Of a stretch of DNA of 64,000 nucleotides, positions 26,326 through 36,134 are shown one piece after another. The first letter of the stretch is position 1. Each line of letters begins with the position of its first letter. The stretch is from positions 1 to 64,000 of the forward strand of contig JANQQL010000029.1 in the NCBI GenBank assembly GCA_028289345.1, read 5' to 3'. Below the pieces are notes generated by a model. It did not search any database and was not told the origin of the DNA. It saw only the letters and a program-made list of their open reading frames with translations. The DNA is from Planctomycetota bacterium. GTDB taxonomy: Bacteria > Planctomycetota > B15-G4 > SIAN01. Position numbers and translations under genes: made by a program.

Positions 26326-27240
26326 CTAGAGTTCCTCACGCGTGTAGTCAAAGTACCGGGGGCTGCCACCGTGAATGTATCCGATGGAGGTCGTCAAGAG
26401 ATTGTCGTCGGTCAGCTCATACACGATGCGCTGGGGGTAGTCGTGGCGAGGGTTCTCAAACACGGCATACCCGATGTCGAATTCAGTGAGCACGAACTCG
26501 GTGGGTGGATTGCCGCCGGGCTGCGCGACGTAGATCAGCCCCCCCTTGCGCTCGACGATCCGTAGGTACTCAAACCCAGTCATCCGGTCGCTCTTGACCG
26601 TGCGCGACACACCGAGCATCGCCCCACCGAGCGGGGGCCCCCAACGCTCTTCGATCGACGACGAGTTGCTCGTGCCGACCCAACCGCCGGCCAGCCAGTC
26701 CAAGTCCTCGATTCCGGCATTGGCCGCCTCCGGTTGTGCGATGTCTTCTGGGTGTTTGTAGAGCGCATGAGAATCCAACTCTGGGGGCTCGCCAATCACA
26801 ATGCGCACAACGAGTCCGTCGGGCGAAGGCCGAAACTCCTTTCGGAGCAACGTCGCACGAGACCGATCCGACGCTTTCAAGATCTCGGTCTCGTAGGCCA
26901 ACACGCCATCCTTCCAGGTGCCGCGGTAGCGGTAGATGGAGTTCCCCTGGGGCACTTCGTTGACCGAACCGTCCAGCGCAATCCGCTCGTCGCCCCTTGG
27001 GCGCTCCCAGAAGACCGCGTCACTCTCGACACGCAGCATGAACCTCGGGCTCATGGGAGGGCCTTGCTCTTCGCTGGCACGATCCTCCGTGATGTCTTCG
27101 ACGTAGAGCCATTCGCCACCGAGATCGCGCAGTTGGTCGTTCTCGGATGAGCGCGTCGACGTCGAGGCGGACGCGACCGCCGTGTCGGCAACAACCGCGA
27201 GGAGGGCGAGCGACGGAACGAACCAAGTGCGAATGTGCAT
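26326..27240 (-). CDS. Secreted DUF6265-like protein (two related halves)
   Basis: Signal peptide 'MHIRTWFVPSLALLAVVADTAVASA'; 'LDWLAGGWVGTS...EERWGPPLGGAMLGVSRTV...FEYLRIVERKGGLIYVAQPGGNPPTEFVLTE...ENPRHDYPQRIVYE'. Confidence 0.7.
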   Translation of the reverse strand: MHIRTWFVPSLALLAVVADTAVASASTSTRSSENDQLRDLGGEWLYVEDITEDRASEEQGPPMSPRFMLRVESDAVFWERPRGDERIALDGSVNEVPQGNSIYRYRGTWKDGVLAYETEILKASDRSRATLLRKEFRPSPDGLVVRIVIGEPPELDSHALYKHPEDIAQPEAANAGIEDLDWLAGGWVGTSNSSSIEERWGPPLGGAMLGVSRTVKSDRMTGFEYLRIVERKGGLIYVAQPGGNPPTEFVLTEFDIGYAVFENPRHDYPQRIVYELTDDNLLTTSIGYIHGGSPRYFDYTREEL

Positions 27241-27518
27241 GGCGGGATCCCTTGTCTGTGAGGTTCCCGAGAGACTAGCGCAATTGCCGAGGTCTCCGTC
27301 GGCTGATCAGGGTGGCGGAACCGGGGGACGACCTGGCCTCTGACGCTCCAGGAACCATCCGAGCCCGAAGCAAACCCCGACGGGGAGTCGATCCAAGAGA
27401 TCCATCTCCTCGGGGAAAAGCTGGCCCGGATGGACCGAGTTCACCAGCACGGAGTGGATCCCTCCTCTTGGCGAGCGCTCAGATCCCTCCATCCTTCCAG
27501 ATTCCGCTCTTCGATGAA

Positions 27519-28232
27519 TCAGTACACGATCAACCGATACGCATTGCGGAAGTGATCGAAGGCCTGCGGGTAGTCCGCGTTGTTGAAGGCCATGTCTCCA
27601 AGGCTGACTTCCTGCGGAACCAGGGGGTGAGGCTGGAGACCGGCCTGGACGTGCATCTGGTACGTCTCGAGCACGATCTGGCGAACGAACTCGAGGTCCC
27701 CTCCGGCCGAGGCCGGCAACTGAAAGGAGGCGATTCGATGATGGCGGGGATCATCAGCGTCCAGACACAGGTGCTCCTCGATCTGCATGCGCAAGTTCGC
27801 GTCGCCCACCTGGAGCACAGCCTGCATCACCTCGTCGACCTGGGACTTCAACACGACCACTTCGTCTTCGAGGTTCTGCAAGCGGACGTCCTGCTGACCG
27901 AGTCGATCGAGCACTTCGACATGAATGTCCTCGACCCGACTTCGAAAGGAGGCGATCCGGCCATGGGTGAAAATATGATCGCTCCGCAGGACGCCCTCTG
28001 CGGCGTCAATCTCTTGTCGCAGTTCGTCGAATCGGTCCTGAGACTCGAGGAAAATCGCGACTCGGTGGTCGAAAGCGTCGGCATGCCAGCGCTTGAGATT
28101 GTCCGTCTCCTGGACCAGGACATCGTAGACATCCCCCAGGGTGATCAGCCCTTCTTCGTCCCCCCAGATCGTGGCGGCACCGAGCACCGTGGCCAACGTT
28201 CCCCCGAGAAGCTTTGCGTTGATCATCATCAT
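27519..28232 (-). CDS. Secreted coiled-coil hypothetical protein
   Basis: N-term 'MMMINAKLLGGTLATVLGAATIWG', then heptad-rich 'RLGQQDVRLQNLEDEVVVLKSQVDEVMQAVLQV'; start inside the ORF at 28232. Confidence 0.5.
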   Translation of the reverse strand: MMMINAKLLGGTLATVLGAATIWGDEEGLITLGDVYDVLVQETDNLKRWHADAFDHRVAIFLESQDRFDELRQEIDAAEGVLRSDHIFTHGRIASFRSRVEDIHVEVLDRLGQQDVRLQNLEDEVVVLKSQVDEVMQAVLQVGDANLRMQIEEHLCLDADDPRHHRIASFQLPASAGGDLEFVRQIVLETYQMHVQAGLQPHPLVPQEVSLGDMAFNNADYPQAFDHFRNAYRLIVY

Positions 28233-28675
28233 TCTCTCTCCGTTCGATCCGGCACTGGGTGGATCCCCCTGCCGAGCCCTGCATCCGGAAGGAGGAGGGT
28301 GCGTCGCACGAAAAATCGAATCCATAACTCCCACGGTCTCATCCCGGGGAAGACCGGAGAGCGGCGACCCGGAGGTGACCCATTCTCCGCTGGTCGGAAT
28401 CATCGGTTCGAGATGCTCCGGATCGTCATTCGCAATCCGCTCGCAGCCCCAACGCGGTGACGATCTCGCCCGTCGCGTGAGGATTCGAATCCTGCGAGGC
28501 GTGAGCACTTGACAGGCCGGGACATCGAGCGTCCCTGGCGCCCACAACTCGTTTCTCGAAGTGGAGAACTATTTCGACCAGGACACCGGGCTTCGACGGA
28601 GTTCCTCACGCAGCAACGACCGACTCCGGAGGCTGCAAACAACATCGACCAAAACCTGTGAAGAAAGGCTCCGCC

Positions 28676-29740
28676 ATGCGAGCACTCCTTGGAATTCTCA
28701 TTTCGTTCTCATTGCTGCAGTTCCCTGCCCATTCCCAGACCCCCATCGGCGGCGGCGAGCTCGGCGTGTCGGTGGCTGATGTCCAGGCAAGCCACACAGA
28801 GATATTCGAAGCTCTGTTCCAAACGCCGTACGACGCAAACACCGCCGCGTGGGAGCTCGATCAGCAAGTGACCGGTGAGGGCTCCTACACCGGTGTGAAC
28901 GAGCACGGCCAGCCATTCCAACTTGATGTGCAGACCTACGTCTCGGTTGACTGGACGACGCTCGCCCTCACTCCCCAAGATGCCCAGGATCTGGCGAATC
29001 GCAACGCGCAATTCTGTGGCATCGTGGCGACCCTGTCCACGGATCTTGCCAGCTACGACGTTTGGGGGACCGTGGCGTTCCAAAGCAATCGTGGAGTCCC
29101 ATTTCAGTCCCGCCTCCTTCTTGGCCATGAGGTGGAGTCCAGAATCGAGACCGCTGCTTCGACCTCCGTGGTCACGGTTCCCGTCCTGATCCCGATCCTT
29201 TGCAATCCTGATGACTGTGCCGCCGGCTGTCACACGGACTACGACGCGGACGTGCAAGCAATTGCGGACGACGCCTTCGAGAACGACCCGAGCGTCCAGG
29301 CCGCGCAGGCGGCTCTCGAACAGGCCGAAATTACGAATGCGGCCATCCGCGATTCACGAGTTCAAGATGCCGAGAGCCAACTCGCGGCTGATCTTCTCGT
29401 CGCAACCACAAGCGCAACGATCTCCCACATCGCGTGCGGTGTGACGGCGCTCTTCTCTGGGCCCGTTGGCGTTGGCTGCATTGTCCTTGCGCAGGCGCAA
29501 TACACTTACGAAGTCGCCTCGGCTGTCGTCAACCGCAATGCCGAAATCACTCAAGCAGAAGCAGAGTATGAAACCGCGATGCAGGAAGCCCGACAGGATG
29601 TTCTGGATGCCATCGAAGATGCACGCCAGGCCGCGCTCGCACAGGCCTGGGACGACTACATGGAATGCTTGGACGGCTGTGACGTTCTTCCCATCTGTGG
29701 TTATGACATTTTGTGGATCACCGTAGAGACACACGACTGA
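28676..29740 (+). CDS. Secreted hypothetical protein, Ala-rich helical C-terminus with several Cys
   Basis: Signal peptide 'MRALLGILISFSLLQFPAHSQ'; terminator-like hairpin directly downstream. Confidence 0.6.
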   Translation: MRALLGILISFSLLQFPAHSQTPIGGGELGVSVADVQASHTEIFEALFQTPYDANTAAWELDQQVTGEGSYTGVNEHGQPFQLDVQTYVSVDWTTLALTPQDAQDLANRNAQFCGIVATLSTDLASYDVWGTVAFQSNRGVPFQSRLLLGHEVESRIETAASTSVVTVPVLIPILCNPDDCAAGCHTDYDADVQAIADDAFENDPSVQAAQAALEQAEITNAAIRDSRVQDAESQLAADLLVATTSATISHIACGVTALFSGPVGVGCIVLAQAQYTYEVASAVVNRNAEITQAEAEYETAMQEARQDVLDAIEDARQAALAQAWDDYMECLDGCDVLPICGYDILWITVETHD

Positions 29741-29788
29741 TCCAATGACGCTCGAGGGCCATCACCTCGGCATCCTCTGAACCGTTTC

Positions 29789-29819
29789 GCCAGCTCCCGG
29801 ATTCACTCCGGGAGCTGGC
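29789..29819. terminator. Bidirectional hairpin
   Basis: GCCAGCTCCCGG-ATTCACT-CCGGGAGCTGGC, perfect 12-bp stem, between convergent genes. Confidence 0.7.
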
Positions 29820-29925
29820 ATCATCGCACCAAGGGGAAAGTCGCCACCCCACCCGGCGGATCCATGGCCCAGAAGACTCTCGCAGAAGCTTTGGCCCCCG
29901 AGAACAAGCCAGCAGGACGAGGCCA

Positions 29926-32544
29926 TTACAGTGGCTGAAGCTTGTAGAAGACCACGCTGAGAGCGGGCACCGTGTCGTTCGGGCGCTGGAACTTGTTGTC
30001 CGTGAACGAACCGACCGGAGCCACGCTGGTGTCAGTGAACCTCAACGCGTTGTATGTGGCGGGCGCTGGCATTCCGTGGTCCGGCCCGCCGATGCCCCAA
30101 GAGATCTGATGGTCTTTGTCGTCCCAGTTGACCAAGACGATCCCGAGAGAACCATCGTTGGCTTTCCAGACAGAGTTCAGGATGTAGGGCATGTCGGTCG
30201 AAATGGCCTTTGTCTGTGAAGTGAGGACGCCGTACATCAGACAATTGTCGAGGTCGTCGTCGATGGTCCGATCCACCGCAATCACACGCGCCTCTCTCAG
30301 CATCGTTCCGTCTTTGGTGTAGGGAAGTAGAAAGTCGGTCCAACCGGTGAGGTTTCCAAAGAACTCGTTGGCCACGTCGAACTCGTAGGGGCTCACCTCG
30401 GCGTCAATGAACCGCGCGGACTGCCCGTTGATCGGAAACGTTAGCTCCACGCGACTCAAGATGTTGCCGAACACGAATCCCATCGCTTGGAGCAAGTTGT
30501 CCGCGAGCTGCTGCCGGTACTCGGGAACGACAGAATCGTCGCACGGGTCGTTGCTTCGGTGACCGGGAAAGATCACCCCCTTATCCACATGCCAGAGCGG
30601 GAACGGGTTCGAACCACCCACCCGCTGGTAGGGGCCATAGACTACTTTCCACATGGGAACAAACGATCCACCGGGGTCGATGCCTCCGCGGTAGGTGGTC
30701 CGAGGAATCCCACTGAAGAAGTTGTGAGACATGATGTCTGTCACTCCGATGAAAACCTCGTGACTGGCTTCGACCGTTGTCGCGAACACAGGCTCTTGCA
30801 CCTGCAACTGGGCACGAACGTGGTCGAGAAAGTCGCGGCAGTCCTCGTAGCCATACGTCCCCCCTCCGAGCGTTCTCCCTCGGTAGCTGGCGTAGTCCGT
30901 GTGATCCGCGGTGAACAAGTCGAAGTGACGCCCCTTGATCGGACTCGTTTGGTGGATCCGGTCAGTCACTTCGACCGAGAGATCCTTCCATAAGGTTTCT
31001 CCCGGATACATGTACATGGTGTGGCCAAGCGGACAGATCGTCGCCGCATCGTTTGGCCCCAGTCTCTTGAGAGATCCCCCTTCTTCACATTGATAGGCGA
31101 ACAGCTCTGCATCTTGCTGAGTCCAGGGCTCGAACTGCGGAGTGGATGGATCTGGGTCGTATTGAGTGGAAGTGATGGTCGCAAACCGATGCCACTGGTT
31201 GCCGTTCATCCAGAGGGTCACCGCGGAACTCTTCCCGGTCGGGTCGTTGTGGAGCTGAGCGAAAGTAGAATCGAACCCAGGCTTCGGATTCGCACGCTCA
31301 TGAGTGTTGTTGATGTCAACTTGTTGCCACTGAAACCAGAACACCCCCGGCAAAAGGTCCGGCTGTAGGCTCGGGTTGGTCCCCGTCGGAAAGAACTCGT
31401 CCCGATAGTGCCGTGCTGTTTCGACGGTCGTGTCATTCGGGCTACCGAGCTGCGGTTCTCCAGACACGACCGCCACAGAATAGGGAGCCTCCTTGACCCA
31501 ACGAGCGATCGAAGGATTGTTCTTCACCAGTCCCTTGTCGAGCCAGGAAACGTTGCTGGATTCCACCCAGTCGCGGTAGATCAAGCATGCGTGATACCAG
31601 TCCCCACGGTAGGGCTCGATGGTCAAGGAATAGGGGATTTGATAGTCGCCGAGGGTCGGGTCGTGGTCCTCGACCAGGTGTCGAAAGCTCATCTCCAAAC
31701 TCGGGCTTTGGCTCACTTGCGATGCCCGGATGACACTCGATTTCCGGTACTGCAACGGATCTTCGGTGGCCAGGTACAAGCCACCGACGTTCTGCGGATC
31801 CCCATCGTCGTACAGTGCAAGGAATTGCATCGACCTGCTGTGACCGGGAAACCGTGAACTGAAGTCGACGCCAACACCAATGGGATCTCGGACCTTTTCA
31901 CCCGGGGCCTTGTTGGTGGCAAGCGCCAGAACATCATCCTGAGCGTCCATGCCACCCACGGACTGGTCCGCGAGATCCCACAAGTAAAGCCGGAGGCCGA
32001 GCTGAACCAAAGTGTGATCCAGATTCACCGTACGAGCCGAAAGATCCCAGTCCGTACGCTTCGATCCGTTCTCAAGATTGACCACGAGAGTGACCGAATC
32101 CAGAACCGTCGCCGAACCCAGGACCTTCGTCCAAACCGCGGTCAGAGAGTTACCGGCCGGGTTGACCTGCACGCTCAGATCCAGATCCGTCGGCGGCTCA
32201 TGGGTCGTTTTCGCGCCGGAAAGATCCTGGGTCACAATCTCCCAAATCGCCGCATCGGCGAAGTTGGAAATCAGACCCGTTTGCTTGTCCTCGATGTAGA
32301 GCAGACACAGGTGATTGGACTGCTCGATGAAGTAGTACTCGACCAGAGGATTGCTGAGCATGTGTATCGTGGACGGGACCTCGCTCTCGGCCTGCGCGGG
32401 AACACCCATCCATGTCGCCAAGAAAAACGAGCACAGAAATCGTCGCCACCAACCCGCCGAAGCCGTCGGTTGCCTGCAACTTTTCCCTCGACTCGGCTCC
32501 TGCGGTCCAAGGGTTTCCACGGTCGGCAACGCCTCAGCGTTCAT
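29926..32544 (-). CDS. Secreted DUF6259-like (glycoside-hydrolase-like) protein
   Basis: Signal peptide 'RRFLCSFFLATWMGVPAQA'; body pattern 'IEPYRGDWYHACLIYRDWVES' and 'MYMYPGETLWKDL' recalls DUF6259/TIM-barrel glycosidases; start at MNAEAL. Confidence 0.65.
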   Translation of the reverse strand: MNAEALPTVETLGPQEPSRGKSCRQPTASAGWWRRFLCSFFLATWMGVPAQAESEVPSTIHMLSNPLVEYYFIEQSNHLCLLYIEDKQTGLISNFADAAIWEIVTQDLSGAKTTHEPPTDLDLSVQVNPAGNSLTAVWTKVLGSATVLDSVTLVVNLENGSKRTDWDLSARTVNLDHTLVQLGLRLYLWDLADQSVGGMDAQDDVLALATNKAPGEKVRDPIGVGVDFSSRFPGHSRSMQFLALYDDGDPQNVGGLYLATEDPLQYRKSSVIRASQVSQSPSLEMSFRHLVEDHDPTLGDYQIPYSLTIEPYRGDWYHACLIYRDWVESSNVSWLDKGLVKNNPSIARWVKEAPYSVAVVSGEPQLGSPNDTTVETARHYRDEFFPTGTNPSLQPDLLPGVFWFQWQQVDINNTHERANPKPGFDSTFAQLHNDPTGKSSAVTLWMNGNQWHRFATITSTQYDPDPSTPQFEPWTQQDAELFAYQCEEGGSLKRLGPNDAATICPLGHTMYMYPGETLWKDLSVEVTDRIHQTSPIKGRHFDLFTADHTDYASYRGRTLGGGTYGYEDCRDFLDHVRAQLQVQEPVFATTVEASHEVFIGVTDIMSHNFFSGIPRTTYRGGIDPGGSFVPMWKVVYGPYQRVGGSNPFPLWHVDKGVIFPGHRSNDPCDDSVVPEYRQQLADNLLQAMGFVFGNILSRVELTFPINGQSARFIDAEVSPYEFDVANEFFGNLTGWTDFLLPYTKDGTMLREARVIAVDRTIDDDLDNCLMYGVLTSQTKAISTDMPYILNSVWKANDGSLGIVLVNWDDKDHQISWGIGGPDHGMPAPATYNALRFTDTSVAPVGSFTDNKFQRPNDTVPALSVVFYKLQPL

Positions 32545-32806
32545 CTCTGGGTTCCTTTCTGGTCGCGCGGTTTTCCGAGTACGAACGGCACTCGAGGCAC
32601 GAACGGGTTGCATGGGAGACGAGCCCACGAAGTGCAGGACGCTCGGCAAACAAAGGAACGCGGGATGCCCGATGGGTCACAGAAAATCGGCTTTTGCTCC
32701 GAGCCCGAGAACTCGGGGGCGGGACGACAACGCAGGTGGCTTCAAATCCTCCAACGGATGCTCGGTTCCGATTGCTTTCCGGGTGCCGAACATCCTTCGC
32801 CCACCG

Positions 32807-34060
32807 CTACCGCATCGCCTGCAGTGCCCTGACCTGATCTTCAAGATCGGCAAGTCGCCTCTCGAAGTCCTTGCTGGGCGAGAACCAGCCCAGGTTTGCA
32901 AGAACCAGAATGGTGCCCTCTCCCTGGTGCCAGGATTCGAGCGCAGTGCCAATGACAGGTCCCGATTCCGTCGCTTTTCCGGCGTGGCCCGGGATCGAGG
33001 ACACGGCCAACAGGTCACCTGCTTCGATGGCACCGTTCTCCGCGCTGACCTTGCAGGGGACCCGGCCCGTCAAAGCGAGGGGAGCGCGCCGGTTGACGTG
33101 AATCTCATGACTCACGGTCCGGTCTAGGTTGTGCCCTCCGCTGGTGCGAAGAAAGCGTTTTTCTCCAATCCGGAGTTCTGGCTCGATTCCCCCCTCCTCT
33201 TCACGGGTGTAGGAGAGCCCGAGAACGACTCCCGGTGCGGACGAGACGATCCCTGCCAAGGGGGCGCCGTTCCCCGACACGGCCAGCTCGAGCTCGGCTC
33301 CGTCCCGAAAAACCACGACATCCCCCGGCTCAACGCGGCCACGGACAGGGTAGTACTCCGCCACGTCAGCACCACCGGTGAAGAAGCCGCCGTCGATGTG
33401 CCAGTCACCGTCTTGATCGAGGCGGCCTTTCGGATCGACAGGAAGACCACCGAACTTTCGAAACTCCCAATCCGCCAGCCCGTTCAGCGGTAAGTGAAAG
33501 ACCATGTCACTGTCATTCGAAGCCGACATGGTGAGACTGTTGGTCCCACGCTCATATCCAATGAAGCTGCTCACTCCCCCGCCATCCTGACTGAAACGAA
33601 TCTTCGGGTGATCGAACTCTCCGACGTCGTCGATGTCGGCCGCCAGAATGATTTCGGCGCTTCCGGACCGCAGGATGTGAACTTCGGCAGCCGGACTCAG
33701 AATCCCGATGCCAATTCGATCGGTGAGGATGCGGTCGGTGGAGATTCCATCCGCCACGAAGAGTTGGTTCGTGGAGATTCCATTGAAGGATCCATTCGAA
33801 GCAGAAACGGAGAAGCCGAATGTTCCGGAGCCACCGAACTCCACACTACCTTGTACTTGAAGCTTGCCGGACGAGTCGAAGAAGAACTCGTCGCTCAGCG
33901 GAAAGAGCATGCCTCTCTTCGGGACGCTCGACACGCCGATGCACTTATCGCTTGCGTCGTCATGCAACGTGGCCGCACACTTGTCCCTGTCGGCCGGGTC
34001 ACCGTGGGCCAACGCCGAGCCCGCAACAATCGAAATCCCGAGAAACCACGAGCATCGCAT
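32807..34060 (-). CDS. Secreted protein with tail-fibre/peptidase-G2-like C-terminal region
   Basis: Signal peptide 'MRCSWFLGISIVAGSALA'; 'TDRIGIGILSPAAEVHILRSG', 'GGADVAEYYPVRGRVEPGDVVVFRDG...GIVSSAPGVVLG', terminal coiled coil 'DFERRLADLEDQVRALQAMR'. Confidence 0.6.
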   Translation of the reverse strand: MRCSWFLGISIVAGSALAHGDPADRDKCAATLHDDASDKCIGVSSVPKRGMLFPLSDEFFFDSSGKLQVQGSVEFGGSGTFGFSVSASNGSFNGISTNQLFVADGISTDRILTDRIGIGILSPAAEVHILRSGSAEIILAADIDDVGEFDHPKIRFSQDGGGVSSFIGYERGTNSLTMSASNDSDMVFHLPLNGLADWEFRKFGGLPVDPKGRLDQDGDWHIDGGFFTGGADVAEYYPVRGRVEPGDVVVFRDGAELELAVSGNGAPLAGIVSSAPGVVLGLSYTREEEGGIEPELRIGEKRFLRTSGGHNLDRTVSHEIHVNRRAPLALTGRVPCKVSAENGAIEAGDLLAVSSIPGHAGKATESGPVIGTALESWHQGEGTILVLANLGWFSPSKDFERRLADLEDQVRALQAMR

Positions 34061-34395
34061 TGGTCCACTCCCAAGCTAGAGCGCTGGGGAATCCAGCACT
34101 GCTGTGCCCTGAACGCGATTGGCTCGAAATCTCCGACAAGAAAGAGTTCCCGTGGCGCTGCCGACCACCGTGACGAGGGAGCTCCGCTCGGTCGAAGTCC
34201 ATGCCCATGGCCGGGCCTATTTTTCCATCCGGTGCCCTAGGCCCGGGCCATCGAGGACAAAGCGATCGCCGCTCTCGGCAGACTTGCGATCGGCCCCTCG
34301 CTTCCCATGGAACTCGTCCCGATTTGTCCTACGATGCACGACGATTCAACGGTAGGAAGACGGTTCGGGCAGAACCTTTCACAAATGAGGTCTGT

Positions 34396-34743
34396 ATGCG
34401 TCGGATCGATCGCGCGGATTCGCGCACGCTCCCCCTTCTTTTGCTATTGGCAGTCCTCTGCAATTGCTCGAGCCTGATCAGCAACGCGCCCCCGGAATCC
34501 GACATTGGAATTCCCTATTCCGGCCTGAAGTTCCACGGGGACTGTTGGGGCTATCACGCCTACCTCGGAATCATGGGAGCTCCGCTGGGAACGGTCGAAG
34601 CCATCATCGCCTTCCCGCTCCTGGTCGTCGATTTCTGCTTGACGGCGATCGCGGACAGTCTTTTGTTGCCCATCGACCTAAGCGTGGAGTCTCAGAAGAC
34701 AGATCACAAGACGCCAGAGAACGTGTTCGGACCTCTTCACTGA
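34396..34743 (+). CDS. YceK/YidQ-like lipoprotein
   Basis: Lipobox-like 'LLLAVLCNCSSL'; 'PYSGLKFHGDCWGYHAYLGIMGAPLGTVEAIIAFPLLVVDFCLTAIADSLLLPIDLSVE'. Confidence 0.7.
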   Translation: MRRIDRADSRTLPLLLLLAVLCNCSSLISNAPPESDIGIPYSGLKFHGDCWGYHAYLGIMGAPLGTVEAIIAFPLLVVDFCLTAIADSLLLPIDLSVESQKTDHKTPENVFGPLH

Positions 34744-35063
34744 GGTTCCGCCAAGGAGTACAACTCCGGCTCTCCCATCGATCCCAGACACTCGGACCGG
34801 AGGTCGGGTCACTCGCCGACGCGAAAACAGGGCCGCCGCATCTGTCTCCCCCATGAATCCGCGAGCTCTCACAGCCACTGGTCGACTTCACCGCTGCGAT
34901 CCGGCGGCCACGTGACAGCAGGGCCGATTTCGGTTACGGTCCCTTCTCCGTCATTCTGAAGTCGAGCTTTCGGACCAAAAAGAGACAAGTCCAATGTCTC
35001 ACAGGCGTCCGGCTCAACTCTTGAATGCACCCGCGCAAGTGCTGACCAAGCCGAAAACACACC

Positions 35064-35270
35064 ATGTCCGACGTCGAGATCAACTCAGAAACCCTCGAGG
35101 CAGTCTCGGTTGTATGGGACTACCTCGTCATGGGCGCTCAGCCAACCAATGCCCAGTGCCTTCTGGTCATGGGCTCTTATGACATCGGTGTCGCTGAGCA
35201 TGCTGCACACCTGATGCTCACGGACCCCTCCGGAACGCTCAAAGTGCTGGCGGAGATGTGGTCGTCTTGA
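35064..35270 (+). pseudogene. YdcF/DUF218-like N-terminal fragment (68 aa), probable gene remnant
   Basis: 'SETLEAVSVVWDYLVMGAQPTNAQCLLVMGSYDIGVAEHAAHLMLTDPSG' resembles the YdcF N-terminus, then stops; no continuation recognised in other frames. Confidence 0.4.
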
Positions 35271-35374
35271 CCGCCCTGGGCGAAACCCATCGCTGGCGCC
35301 GTCATCCACTGGAGACCCGAGGACACCCGCGGTGTGCACCAATGGTGACGGCTCCCCCGCGCGGGCCACTCTTC

Positions 35375-35848
35375 TCAATCGTCCCGTCGGTACTTCCCTT
35401 CCAGCCGCAGCTCCCAGTTCTCGCCGTCCTTGGAGTCGTACATCTCGAACTCGTAGCGTCCCTGGTTGACGCTCCTTAGCTGGTAGACCAGTTTGCCGAA
35501 CCCGAACTGCTCATCCTCGGTCGTCAAGGTCAGCACTCCGTCAACGAGCTTGCCGCGAAACTCCATGGGGTGCAGACCCATCGAGTCGAACCAGTGGCAG
35601 ACATAGGAATCGTCGCGGGAGTCGTAGGTGTAGACGCCGTGGCCGGTGAAAACGATCTGTCCGTCCTTCACTTGTTCGTAGTCGCCGATGACGGCGAAGC
35701 CGCTGAGTCCGAGGCGACACGTGGATCGCCCCAACGCCTGATGGAGTTCGGGGTTCCACGGCGAGGGATGGCAAGTGTCCTCGCCTGACCAGGATCCCGC
35801 GAGAAGTTCGAGGTTCTTGTGGCCATCGGTCAGGGTCACGGTTTGCAT
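35375..35848 (-). CDS. DUF1579-like protein
   Basis: 'NLELLAGSWSGEDTCHPSPW...GDYEQVKDGQIVFTGHGVYTYDSRDDSYVCHWFDSMG...YEFEMYDSKDGENWELRLEGKYRR'; start at MQTVTL. Confidence 0.7.
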   Translation of the reverse strand: MQTVTLTDGHKNLELLAGSWSGEDTCHPSPWNPELHQALGRSTCRLGLSGFAVIGDYEQVKDGQIVFTGHGVYTYDSRDDSYVCHWFDSMGLHPMEFRGKLVDGVLTLTTEDEQFGFGKLVYQLRSVNQGRYEFEMYDSKDGENWELRLEGKYRRDD

Positions 35849-35951
35849 GGCTGAGCTCCTTGAAGTCGTCGAGTTCATTGGCTGAATCTCTCCCCGGTCC
35901 ATCGCGAGTCGGACTTGGAGAGAAGAAGAGGAGAGCGAATCTATCGGCCCC

Positions 35952-35975
35952 CTCCTGACACCGTCCTGTCAGGAG
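35952..35975. promoter_or_regulatory. Palindromic operator candidate 1
   Basis: CTCCTGACA-CCGTCC-TGTCAGGAG in the divergent DUF1579/YafY intergenic region. Confidence 0.6.
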
Positions 35976-36030
35976 CCTTTGTGGGAGAGCCGCTTTTTTC
36001 TGGGAGTTTGCGGCGCGTCGCCGGAACATC

Positions 36031-36048
36031 CTGACACCGAGTTGTCAG
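36031..36048. promoter_or_regulatory. Palindromic operator candidate 2
   Basis: CTGACA-CCGAGT-TGTCAG, same half-sites and same 6-nt spacer as candidate 1. Confidence 0.6.
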
Positions 36049-36134
36049 ACGGATGGATTTCGCCTGCACGTCGGCCCGGGTCAGCGGAGCGACCGATCGG
36101 GTGACTGCACGCGGGAAAGCTCACCAGAACCACC

